This document shows positions 1-5,883 of a stretch of 9,562 nt of DNA, piece after piece. The DNA comes from Flavobacteriales bacterium (GTDB lineage: Bacteria > Bacteroidota > Bacteroidia > Flavobacteriales_E > Vicingaceae). How positions within the stretch are numbered: the first letter of the stretch is position 1; each line of letters starts with the position of its first letter. The stretch is taken from assembly GCA_002402165.1 (NCBI GenBank), contig NVVI01000015.1, positions 15,604 through 25,165 on the forward strand, given 5' to 3'. The notes under the pieces were generated by a model, which did not search any database, was not told the DNA's origin, and saw nothing but the letters and a program-made list of their open reading frames with translations. A program made the translations under genes and the position numbers.

Positions 1-282
1 AGCGGTAGGATAAGGGATATTGCCCGAATTAGATTTATTAATACAGCCTGATCGATTGGTTACTAGTGGAGAACCACTGGCTGATGCCGTACAATATATT
101 TCAGTTACAATATTGTAAGAACAAGACCAACCAGTAGTACTTGTCCAGTTTAAAATAAGATTTGTACCACTAACTGTTTGGTTATTTAGTATAGGCACGC
201 CATAAGGAGAACACGCATTTACTTTGTGTAATACAAAAATTGAAAAAAAAGTAAGTACAAAAAATTTATATGGAATTTTCAT
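1..282 (-). CDS. Secreted protein with fibronectin-III-like N-terminus (partial, C-terminus outside window)
   Basis: An open frame of 94 codons starts at the ATG at 282-280 and runs off the left edge without a stop. Residues 1-23 form a classic signal peptide: Lys-3 and Lys-6 near the start, a Phe/Leu/Val-rich core, and Val-Asn-Ala before Cys-24, so cleavage is likely after Ala-23. The mature part begins CSPYGVP and continues with a Thr/Ser/Asn-rich, beta-looking stretch including LNWTSTTGWSC, reminiscent of fibronectin type III or similar beta-sandwich modules in large flavobacterial surface proteins. Cysteines lie at 24, 54, 64 and 80. Such proteins are often exported by the type IX secretion system, but the diagnostic C-terminal sorting domain would lie outside the window, so that is inference. 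VNAC is a weak lipobox match, and I favour signal peptidase I. The gene has the same orientation as mutS, 159 bp downstream of the mutS stop. Exact function is unknown. Confidence 0.72.
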   Translation of the reverse strand, partial: MKIPYKFFVLTFFSIFVLHKVNACSPYGVPILNNQTVSGTNLILNWTSTTGWSCSYNIVTEIYCTASASGSPLVTNRSGCINKSNSGNIPYPTA

Positions 283-441
283 TTGTTTGTTTGTTATAAC
301 ATTCTCATCTCTTTGTGAGACAATAGACTCTATAAAAGACGAGAAAAATACCCATTCCGTTGCCTTTATTCAAGACATCGTACAATTTGTTATTTATTTT
401 AGTTAAAATTAAGGAATTCTCAACAAAGTAGATGAGTAAAA

Positions 442-3048
442 CTAACCTCCAACAGACTTTTTAATTTCATTGAGTTTCATTAATGCTTCTACAGGAGTTA
501 AGGTATTGATGTCTATGTTTATGAGTTCTTCTTTTATTTGTTCCAATACGGGGTCATCCAGTTGGAAAAAGCTCAATTGTATATCGTCCACATTAATTTC
601 AGTTTTTACTTTTTTAGATTTTCCATTTCCTACATGAGAACTTTCTAATTGTTTTAACACTTCGTGTGCTCTATTAATCATTTTATTAGGCATTCCAGCC
701 ATTTTAGCAACGTGTATTCCAAAACTGTGATTACTCCCTCCTGGGACTAATTTTCGTAAGAAAATAATTTTATTCGTAATCTCTTTAACCGAAACATTGT
801 AATTCTTAATTCGCTTAAAGCTATTGGTCATATCATTTAACTCGTGATAATGCGTAGCAAACAATGTCTTGGCTCTTAATTTCGGTTGTTCGTGCAAATA
901 TTCGGCAATGCTCCACGCAATAGAGATACCATCATAAGTACTTGTTCCTCTTCCTATTTCATCCAATAATATTAAACTTCTATCAGAAAGATTATTTAAG
1001 ATACTTGCCGTTTCGTTCATCTCTACCATAAAAGTAGATTCTCCTTGAGATATGTTATCTGAAGCTCCAACTCTCGTAAAAATTTTATCTACAACACCAA
1101 TTTTAGCGATTTTAGCAGGTACAAAGCTTCCAATTTGAGCCATCAACGTAATTAATGCTGTTTGTCTCAACAAAGCTGATTTACCACTCATATTTGGACC
1201 AGTAATCATAATAATTTGTTGTGTACTGTCATCCAAATAAATATCATTGGCTACATACTCCTCTCCTATTGGTAATTGCTGTTCGATAACTGGATGCCTC
1301 CCATCTTTGATGTCAATTATTTTGGTGTCGTTAATTTCTGGTCTTGTGTAATGGTGCGTGTTTGCTAACGTAGCAAACGACAATAAACAATCTAATTGAG
1401 CAATTAGCGCAGCGTTTAATTGTATCGGAACAATATAATCTGCTAGCTCTAATACTAAATCATTAAACAACTGTGTTTCTAGTTGAAGAATCTTTTCATC
1501 AGCACCTAAAATCTTAGACTCATACTCTTTAAGTTCTTCAGTAATGTAGCGTTCTGCTTGCGTTAAGGTTTGCTTCCTGTGCCAATCTTCTGGTACTTTA
1601 TCTTTATGGGTGTTCCTAATTTCAATGTAATAACCAAATACATTGTTAAAACCAATTTTTAAACTCGGTATACCCGTATTTTTAATTTCTCTTTCTTGAA
1701 TTTGAACTAAGGCTTCTTTACCCGAATTTAAAATCTGGCGTAAATCATCCAATTCTTTAGAAACATTATCTTTAACTACATTTCCTTTTTGAACTGCAAC
1801 TGGCGGATCATCCTGAACAATGCTACCAATCTTATCCCTAATAATTTCACAAGGATTTAACCGTTCTCCTATTTTATTTAAAGCTTCATTTTTTGAAGTA
1901 GCACAAAGTTGTTTTATCGGTTCCAAAACAGCTAATGCTCTTTTGAGCTGAATCACTTCTCTAGGATTAATTCGAGCAGTTGCAACTTTGGATATTAGAC
2001 GTTCTAAATCGCCTATTTCATTGATGTTAGATGATAAGGGTTCAGAAAGCTTATCGTTGTTTACAAATTCATTTACGGCATCTAATCTGTCATTTATTGG
2101 CTGAATATCTTTTAACGGAAGTGCTACCCATCTTTTAAGCAACCTGGCACCCATTGGCGATATGGTATGATCCAATACATCAATTAATGTTTTAGCATTC
2201 TCATTGGGCGAATAAATTAATTCGAGATTACGAATGGTAAAACGGTCTAACCATACATATCTATCTTCTTCAATTCGAGAAATTGCAGTAATGTGCTTCG
2301 TTTTGTTGTGTTGAGTATCTGATAAATAATGTAACGCAGCCCCAGCAGCACAAATGGCTAAATTTAAGTTCTCAATACCAAACCCCTTTAAACTACTTGT
2401 ATCAAATTGTTTTTGAAGAATTTCATTTCCAAAATCTTCTGTAAAAGCCCAATCTTCTAAACAAAATGTATAAAACTGGTCTCCAAAATTTTCAATGAAT
2501 TGCTTTTGTTTGTTTCGTTGAAACAGTACTTCTGTTGGCTTAAAACCATGAAGTAATTTGTCAATATATTCAATGCTCCCCTCCCCAACCAAAAATTCAC
2601 CTGTAGAAACATCTAAAAAAGCTACTCCACAATTTTTTTTATCAATATGTACAGCTGCTAAAAAATTATTAGACTTATGATCTAATATTTGATCGTTTAG
2701 AGTTACTCCAGGGGTTACCAACTCTGTAACACCTCTTTTTACAATCTTCTTCTCTTTACTTGGAGCTTCTAATTGATCGCAAATTGCAACCCTCATTCCT
2801 GACCTTACCAACTTAGGCAAATAAGTATTTAAAGAATGGTGAGGAAAGCCAGCCAGCTCCAATTTAGTTCCCCCATTATTTCTAGCAGTTAAGGTAATCC
2901 CTAATACATTAGCAGCTTTAATGGCATCCTTTCCAAACATTTCATAAAAATCACCAATTCTAAAAAGTAACATCGCATCAGGGTATTTCGCCTTAATTGC
3001 ATTGTATTGCTTCATTAATGGAGTTTCTTTATCTTTTGTTTTTGCCAA
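442..3048 (-). CDS. mutS: DNA mismatch repair protein MutS
   Basis: MutS recognises mismatches and small loops in newly replicated DNA and, with MutL, starts their repair. From the TTG start at 3048 the protein has 868 residues, close to the usual 850-870. Visible in order: the mismatch-wedging motif GDFYEMF (Phe-34 and Glu-36), connector and lever/clamp regions, then the ABC-type ATPase with Walker A GPNMSGKS (617-624), the STFMVEMNE signature region (about 671-679), Walker [13 protein letters not shown] (about 692-703) and the FATHYHEL switch. QLSFF at 824-828 fits a beta-clamp-binding motif and precedes the C-terminal helical oligomerisation segment. The start is uncertain because the frame has no upstream ATG. 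The TTG gives [12 protein letters not shown], which matches how family members begin, while a GTG at 3072 adds eight residues. The stop is TAG at 442-444. No terminator is evident downstream. The gene is divergent from the RNA methyltransferase gene. Confidence 0.97.
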   Translation of the reverse strand: MAKTKDKETPLMKQYNAIKAKYPDAMLLFRIGDFYEMFGKDAIKAANVLGITLTARNNGGTKLELAGFPHHSLNTYLPKLVRSGMRVAICDQLEAPSKEKKIVKRGVTELVTPGVTLNDQILDHKSNNFLAAVHIDKKNCGVAFLDVSTGEFLVGEGSIEYIDKLLHGFKPTEVLFQRNKQKQFIENFGDQFYTFCLEDWAFTEDFGNEILQKQFDTSSLKGFGIENLNLAICAAGAALHYLSDTQHNKTKHITAISRIEEDRYVWLDRFTIRNLELIYSPNENAKTLIDVLDHTISPMGARLLKRWVALPLKDIQPINDRLDAVNEFVNNDKLSEPLSSNINEIGDLERLISKVATARINPREVIQLKRALAVLEPIKQLCATSKNEALNKIGERLNPCEIIRDKIGSIVQDDPPVAVQKGNVVKDNVSKELDDLRQILNSGKEALVQIQEREIKNTGIPSLKIGFNNVFGYYIEIRNTHKDKVPEDWHRKQTLTQAERYITEELKEYESKILGADEKILQLETQLFNDLVLELADYIVPIQLNAALIAQLDCLLSFATLANTHHYTRPEINDTKIIDIKDGRHPVIEQQLPIGEEYVANDIYLDDSTQQIIMITGPNMSGKSALLRQTALITLMAQIGSFVPAKIAKIGVVDKIFTRVGASDNISQGESTFMVEMNETASILNNLSDRSLILLDEIGRGTSTYDGISIAWSIAEYLHEQPKLRAKTLFATHYHELNDMTNSFKRIKNYNVSVKEITNKIIFLRKLVPGGSNHSFGIHVAKMAGMPNKMINRAHEVLKQLESSHVGNGKSKKVKTEINVDDIQLSFFQLDDPVLEQIKEELINIDINTLTPVEALMKLNEIKKSVGG

Positions 3049-3101
3049 GTTTAATAAATTATTGAGTAACACAAACTTAATTTTTTGACTAAAAAAACAC
3101 T

Positions 3102-3109
3102 TAAATTTA
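3102..3109. promoter_or_regulatory. Palindromic -7-like box between mutS and the RNA methyltransferase
   Basis: TAAATTTA is a perfect 8-bp palindrome. Read on either strand it matches seven of eight positions of the Bacteroidota -7 element TAnnTTTG. It sits 21 bp before the methyltransferase ATG and 53 bp before the mutS TTG, at plausible distances for both. A TTG at 3085-3087 lies upstream on the plus strand, but the spacer of 14 bp is shorter than the usual 17-23. The call is therefore tentative, because AT-rich DNA produces such boxes by chance. Confidence 0.28.
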
Positions 3110-3130
3110 CCGAACTATTAATCATTATTT

Positions 3131-3664
3131 ATGAACAGAAAGTTAAAGAACGAAGAGCTTAATCGTATTTCGGTTGATGAATTTAAATCAACTATAAAAA
3201 CACCCATCGTTATTGTTTTAGATAATATTAGAAGTTTGAATAATATAGGATCTGTGTTTAGAACTGCTGATTCATTTTTAATAGAAGCCGTTTACTTATG
3301 TGGAATAACAGCTCAACCTCCACATCGAGAAATTCAAAAAACGGCTTTAGGTGCCACAGAAACCATTGAATGGGAATATTTTAAATCTACCGTTGACGCA
3401 GTAACTGAATTAAAAAATAAGGGATATATCATTTCAGCAATTGAGCAAACAGAAAATAGTACAACACTCAACAACTTTAAATTTTCTTCAAAAGAAAAAT
3501 TGGCCATTATTTTCGGAAATGAAGTAAAAGGTGTAGAACAAGATGTTATTAATTTAAGCGATACAGTTATAGAAATACCTCAATATGGTACAAAACACTC
3601 CTTAAACATATCTGTAAGCGTTGGAATAGTTGTTTGGGATTTGTTCAATAAAATAAATGAGTAA
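3131..3664 (+). CDS. SpoU/TrmH-type RNA methyltransferase (SPOUT superfamily)
   Basis: This 177-residue protein shows the three SPOUT signatures of SAM-dependent 2'-O-ribose methyltransferases. Motif 1 is LDNIRSLNNIGSVFRTAD (30-47), with the conserved Asn and catalytic-type Arg-44. Motif 2 is FGNEVKGV (128-135). Motif 3 is IPQYGTKHSLNISVSVGI (149-166), which builds the trefoil-knot SAM site. It consists of essentially the catalytic domain only. RlmB-like members carry an extra N-terminal RNA-binding domain that is missing here, so the protein resembles the short TrmH-like members that act as dimers. Whether the target is tRNA or rRNA cannot be read from sequence, so no gene symbol is given. 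The ATG at 3131 is the natural start, since motif 1 begins 30 residues in. The gene is divergent from mutS and convergent with the MauE-thioredoxin gene. Its stop (TAA, 3662-3664) is 10 bp from a palindromic repeat doublet that may mark the transcript end. Confidence 0.9.
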   Translation: MNRKLKNEELNRISVDEFKSTIKTPIVIVLDNIRSLNNIGSVFRTADSFLIEAVYLCGITAQPPHREIQKTALGATETIEWEYFKSTVDAVTELKNKGYIISAIEQTENSTTLNNFKFSSKEKLAIIFGNEVKGVEQDVINLSDTVIEIPQYGTKHSLNISVSVGIVVWDLFNKINE

Positions 3665-3674
3665 TAAATTATTA

Positions 3675-3764
3675 CTGACTTACTCCTTTCCTGTGCAGAC
3701 AGGAATTTAGACGAAGTTAAGTAAGTTTATCTATCTAGATCCCCGATTTCTCGGGGAAGGAGTA
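3675..3764. repeat. REP-like palindromic doublet 1
   Basis: Two hairpins face away from each other. The left one is TTCCTGT-GCAG-ACAGGAA (3688-3705), a 7-bp stem, preceded by CTGACTTACTCCTT, the reverse complement of the family tail. The right one is CCCCGA-TTTC-TCGGGG (3741-3756), a 6-bp stem, followed by AAGGAGTA. The inner feet are TTTAGAC and ATCTAGAT. The arrangement of tail, hairpin, foot, spacer, foot, hairpin and tail is the same as in the doublets at 3917 and 5336. It starts just after the RNA methyltransferase stop. Confidence 0.7.
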
Positions 3765-3916
3765 AAATGCACAAAATAATTAATTTATTTTTCTAAACCA
3801 TATTCTTCACTCTATAGCTATCGAAATTAATTTATAACAGCAAAGTTGCTGACAAATTATCGCTCTGAATGATTACTTTACTCATTCTAAATATTCTTTT
3901 GAATTACTTTTTTTCG

Positions 3917-4031
3917 CTGTCTTGCTCCTTCCCCGAGAAATCGGGTATCCAGATGAAAAAAAACACTTGTTAGTTATTTAAAAGCATTACTGTGACTGGT
4001 CCCCCATCTGCATGGGGAAGGAGTAGAACAG
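3917..4031. repeat. REP-like palindromic doublet 2
   Basis: The left half carries CTGTCTTGCTCCTT (3917-3930), then hairpin CCCGA-GAAA-TCGGG (3932-3945) and inner foot TATCCAGAT. The right half has TTACTGTGACTGG, then hairpin CCCCAT-CTGC-ATGGGG (4002-4017) and tail AAGGAGTAGAACAG. The left half is nearly identical, inverted, to the right half of doublet 1. The right tail, continued to 4041, matches the flank of doublet 1 (shared ACAAAATAAT at 3771-3780 and 4032-4041), so the repeat runs up to the stop codon of the MauE-thioredoxin gene. Confidence 0.7.
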
Positions 4032-4040
4032 ACAAAATAA

Positions 4041-4940
4041 TCATTTAAGATACATCTTAATCTCATCTACATCAAATAAATCGCCAAACCACTTCTTTTT
4101 AATTACACCATTTTCAAGGTAAACAATTGCTGGCAATCTACCTCCTGAATATTTAAAAAAAGTATCATCGGCTACCCAAATAATTGGAAATTTGGGGCTT
4201 GTATCTTCTATAAACTTAAGTAATCCTTCTTCGTACTTAGCCCCAATCACAAAATATAAGTTGTTAATTTGTTGCTTATTATTTAGTAATACAAATTTTC
4301 TAGAAGCATTGATACAATGCGGGCATTTATGGGTAAAAAAAGCAACAACCTTTTTCCCTTTAGAAAAATCTACTTGCTTGTTAGTTTTATACAAAGGTGG
4401 CAGTCCTGAAAAATCTATTTTTTCATTTACTTCTGTACCTTGTATATTATGAATTCCTATTGGATTTAAAACAAGGGGTAATGTAATTGATGTTGTTAAA
4501 ATTAAAACAAAACTTATTTTAACAACATGCCCATGATTATGGTACTGCCTAGGAATAAAGAGTAATGCGATTATCATAGCAAAATTCTTAACAATAGAAA
4601 CAGTTGGAGATAGTTCAATTAAACTACCAAAACAGCCACAATCAATATCATTTCCCTTTGTGATTAATAGGAAAACCAAATAGGCAGTAAAAAAAACTAA
4701 TACACTTTGAGCCAGATAATAAACTTTATTTTTTAACCACAAATTAAAAATTATCGACAGCCCTAAGAACAATTCTAAAATAATTATAAATCTTGCTAAA
4801 AAAGGTACAAACAACCAATTTGATACCCCTAATTCTATAAATGTATTTTCGAATGGTTCAATTGGATATAACTTAGCTATACCAGAAATAATAAATACTA
4901 GTCCAACAAGTATTCTAAGAATATGATAAAAGTAAGTCAT
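4041..4940 (-). CDS. MauE/DoxX-family membrane protein fused to a thioredoxin-like domain
   Basis: This 299-residue inner-membrane protein has two parts. Residues 1-160 are hydrophobic with about five membrane segments (roughly 7-27, 46-68, 75-95, 114-131, 141-160) and the family hallmark DIDCGCFG (Cys-101, Cys-103). This fits the MauE/DoxX redox-associated family, whose founder supports disulfide formation in methylamine dehydrogenase. Residues about 180-299 form a thioredoxin-like domain with active site CPHC (206-209) and a cis-proline-type RLP (268-270). The likely role is thiol-disulfide exchange across or outside the membrane; direction and substrate are unknown. The reading frame stays open upstream to a TTG at 5018, but that extension would be read through an intrinsic terminator stem and the 3' end of the preceding lipoprotein gene. 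I therefore start at the ATG at 4940-4938, giving MTYFYHILRI, typical of the family. That ATG directly follows the terminator T-run. The stop is TGA at 4041-4043. The gene follows two cysteine-rich lipoprotein genes on the same strand. Confidence 0.88.
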   Translation of the reverse strand: MTYFYHILRILVGLVFIISGIAKLYPIEPFENTFIELGVSNWLFVPFLARFIIILELFLGLSIIFNLWLKNKVYYLAQSVLVFFTAYLVFLLITKGNDIDCGCFGSLIELSPTVSIVKNFAMIIALLFIPRQYHNHGHVVKISFVLILTTSITLPLVLNPIGIHNIQGTEVNEKIDFSGLPPLYKTNKQVDFSKGKKVVAFFTHKCPHCINASRKFVLLNNKQQINNLYFVIGAKYEEGLLKFIEDTSPKFPIIWVADDTFFKYSGGRLPAIVYLENGVIKKKWFGDLFDVDEIKMYLK

Positions 4941-4974
4941 AAAAAAAGCCATCCTATAAAAAATAGGATGGCTT
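4941..4974 (-). terminator. Strong intrinsic terminator after the 59-residue lipoprotein
   Basis: On the minus strand a perfect 12-bp stem (4963-4974 pairing with 4946-4957, sequence AAGCCATCCTAT) closes a five-base loop and runs straight into a T-run ending at 4941. It lies 21 bp after the lipoprotein stop at 4996-4998. The next three bases are the ATG of the MauE-thioredoxin gene, so the terminator touches a start codon, which is unusual. Confidence 0.88.
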
Positions 4975-4995
4975 GAAAATAAATTGAATTTTTTC

Positions 4996-5175
4996 TTATA
5001 CTGATTTACAAGATCCAAGACCAGCTAAAGCCTCATCAGCATCATCACACTCAGATTTAGATACATCATCAGTAGTAGTAGTAGTTCCTAAAATTGTACA
5101 CTCACATGAATTCTTACTACATGAAGTAAAAGCCAATGCACCTATAACTACTGAAAATAATAATAATTTTTTCAT
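4996..5175 (-). CDS. Small four-cysteine lipoprotein A (59 residues)
   Basis: A short gene reads from ATG 5175-5173 to TAA 4996-4998. The protein starts MKKLLLFSVV and has a lipoprotein signal ending FTSC, with Cys-19 as the probable lipidation site. The mature peptide of about 40 residues contains four further cysteines: CEC (24 and 26), Cys-43 and Cys-56. It also has five consecutive threonines (31-35) and many acidic residues. It is clearly a paralogue of the lipoprotein at 5594-5788, with the same start, lipobox, CxC pair and two later cysteines. Four cysteines could form two disulfides. It is probably anchored in the periplasm or outer membrane; its function is unknown. It has its own candidate promoter upstream and a strong terminator 21 bp downstream, so it is probably a short abundant transcript. 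The next gene encodes a thiol-disulfide membrane protein, which makes it a possible partner. Confidence 0.82.
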   Translation of the reverse strand: MKKLLLFSVVIGALAFTSCSKNSCECTILGTTTTTDDVSKSECDDADEALAGLGSCKSV

Positions 5176-5208
5176 AATAATTCTATTTAGTTAATATTAA
5201 TTAGGTGG

Positions 5209-5217
5209 CAAAATATA
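5209..5217 (-). promoter_or_regulatory. Candidate -7 box for lipoprotein A
   Basis: On the minus strand TATATTTTG resembles the Bacteroidota -7 element TAnnTTTG. It lies 33 bp before the lipoprotein A ATG, which would leave a leader of about 25-30 bases. No convincing TTG -33 element at the normal distance is visible, so this is tentative. Confidence 0.33.
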
Positions 5218-5335
5218 AAAAATTTGACGAAAAACACTAAATTTTCGTAACTATTTTTAGATTCTTGTAACTGTTCAGCCAAAATAATCAATCACAACTT
5301 GTCCGCCTCAGGCGTGATAATTATACTCCGACAAA

Positions 5336-5426
5336 CACTCACCTGCGAAGGCAGGTGTCCAGACACAGTAACTCACTTAATCTCTCCCGTCTGGATTCCT
5401 GCCTCCGCAGGAAAAGAGTAAGACAG
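5336..5426. repeat. REP-like palindromic doublet 3
   Basis: The left hairpin is CACCTGC-GAAG-GCAGGTG (5340-5357) with inner foot TCCAGAC (5358-5364). The right one is TTCCTGC-CTCC-GCAGGAA (5396-5413) with inner foot GTCTGGA (5389-5395) and outer tail AAGAGTAAGACAG (5414-5426). Both stems are perfect 7-bp stems with four-base loops, and the two feet are exact reverse complements. The spacer, read on the minus strand, shares TTAAGTnAGTT with the spacer of doublet 1. The doublet is the same design as those at 3675 and 3917. Confidence 0.75.
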
Positions 5427-5593
5427 GTTTTAATGTGTGCCCCTATTGTTTGCAAAAAGATAAATTATAATACATTTATAGTTAGTGTGTTATGGTTTTT
5501 AGAGTGTTTAAGACTTACTATTAAAAAACATAAACACCTGATATTAAACAGTTTACCTGTTTGTTTTATTTCTGGCTGAATAGTTACAAATCC

Positions 5594-5788
5594 TTACTTT
5601 ATTTCACAAGTCTCGTCTCCAAGTTTTGCTGTAGCACAAACTGTTGATAAAGAAGTTCCAGCATCTTTAGCATCTTCTTCTGTATAAGTTATCCCCGTAT
5701 TACTACATACGCATTCCTCGTCTTTTGCACAAGAGGTAAAAACAACAGTTCCACCTAATATAACTGCAATGTATAATAATTTTTTCAT
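5594..5788 (-). CDS. Small four-cysteine lipoprotein B (64 residues)
   Basis: The protein begins MKKLLYIAVI and has a short lipoprotein signal ending VVFTSC, with Cys-20 the likely lipidated residue. The mature part of about 45 residues is acidic and contains CVC (26 and 28), Cys-51 and Cys-61. This repeats the layout of lipoprotein A: CxC, then two single cysteines, with 23 and 10 residues between them instead of 17 and 13. The two genes are tandem paralogues that have diverged well beyond a recent duplication. The mature protein is probably a disulfide-stabilised lipid-anchored peptide in the envelope; its function is unknown. A candidate -7 box (5821-5828) lies 33 bp upstream, immediately after the terminator of the OmpA/TPR gene. 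No clear terminator follows, so readthrough toward lipoprotein A is possible. Confidence 0.8.
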   Translation of the reverse strand: MKKLLYIAVILGGTVVFTSCAKDEECVCSNTGITYTEEDAKDAGTSLSTVCATAKLGDETCEIK

Positions 5789-5820
5789 GAATATTTTTTT
5801 AAATTAATATATGTACTAGC

Positions 5821-5828
5821 CAAAAATA
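5821..5828 (-). promoter_or_regulatory. Candidate -7 box for lipoprotein B
   Basis: On the minus strand TATTTTTG matches TAnnTTTG exactly, 33 bp before the lipoprotein B ATG. The nearest TTG upstream (5854-5856) is 25 bp away and lies inside the preceding terminator hairpin, longer than the normal 17-23 bp spacing. The -7 box therefore stands almost alone. Confidence 0.4.
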
Positions 5829-5833
5829 AATAA

Positions 5834-5866
5834 AAAAAGGCTCATGAAAAAATCAAGAGCCTTTTT
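5834..5866 (-). terminator. Intrinsic terminator of the OmpA/TPR lipoprotein gene
   Basis: The arms AAAAAGGCTC (5834-5843) and GAGCCTTTTT (5857-5866) pair perfectly, with a further inner TGA/TCA pairing across one A-A mismatch. On the minus strand the stem is followed by a T-rich run, 18 bp after the TAA of the upstream gene. The flanking A and T runs would also allow it to work from the other strand, but no plus-strand gene ends here. Confidence 0.85.
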
Positions 5867-5883
5867 ATAAGTTTTATATTCTA

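Larger units (their letters stand above)
3665..4040. other. Non-coding convergent intergenic region with two palindromic doublets
   Basis: This 376-bp gap separates the converging 3' ends of the RNA methyltransferase and MauE-thioredoxin genes. It contains no convincing reading frame. It holds two REP-like doublets (3675-3764 and 3917-4031), which are inverted with respect to each other, so that 3733-3762 and 3925-3954 form a 30-bp inverted repeat matching at 28 positions. Between them is AT-rich DNA with a small isolated hairpin, CAGCAA-AG-TTGCTG (3838-3851). No conventional hairpin plus long T-run terminator is present, so the repeat hairpins are the best candidates for transcript 3' ends here. 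Confidence 0.7.
5176..5593. other. Non-coding region between the two small lipoprotein genes
   Basis: This 418-bp stretch has no convincing gene. It carries the candidate promoter of lipoprotein A near 5209, a small hairpin CGCC-TCA-GGCG at 5304-5314, the palindromic doublet at 5336-5426, and AT-rich DNA with a weak hairpin AAACAG-TTTAC-CTGTTT (5546-5562) lacking a proper T-run on the minus strand. A 74-codon plus-strand frame (5355-5579) begins inside the palindromes and looks spurious. Confidence 0.65.

Noticed and set aside
224..406. Plus-strand 60-codon open frame
   Set aside because: It overlaps the signal-peptide end of the secreted protein on the opposite strand and has no recognisable domain or start context; the minus-strand gene explains the region.
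4192..4452. Plus-strand 86-codon open frame
   Set aside because: It lies fully antisense within the thioredoxin domain of the MauE fusion, whose CPHC motif and fold signals are clear.
4941..5018. N-terminal extension of the MauE-thioredoxin protein to the TTG at 5018
   Set aside because: The extra 26 residues would be encoded by the lipoprotein gene's 3' end and the terminator stem; the ATG at 4940 gives the usual family N-terminus.
3675..5426. CRISPR array
   Set aside because: The repeats are inverted hairpin pairs with irregular spacing and diverged stems, not evenly spaced direct repeats with unique spacers, and no cas gene is present.
5546..5562. Hairpin AAACAG-TTTAC-CTGTTT as terminator of lipoprotein B
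   Set aside because: The stem is short and AT-rich and no T-run follows on the minus strand; on the plus strand no gene ends here.
5355..5579. Plus-strand 74-codon open frame
   Set aside because: It starts inside a palindromic repeat, is rich in Arg and Cys as expected from translating hairpins, and has no promoter or homology that I recognise.
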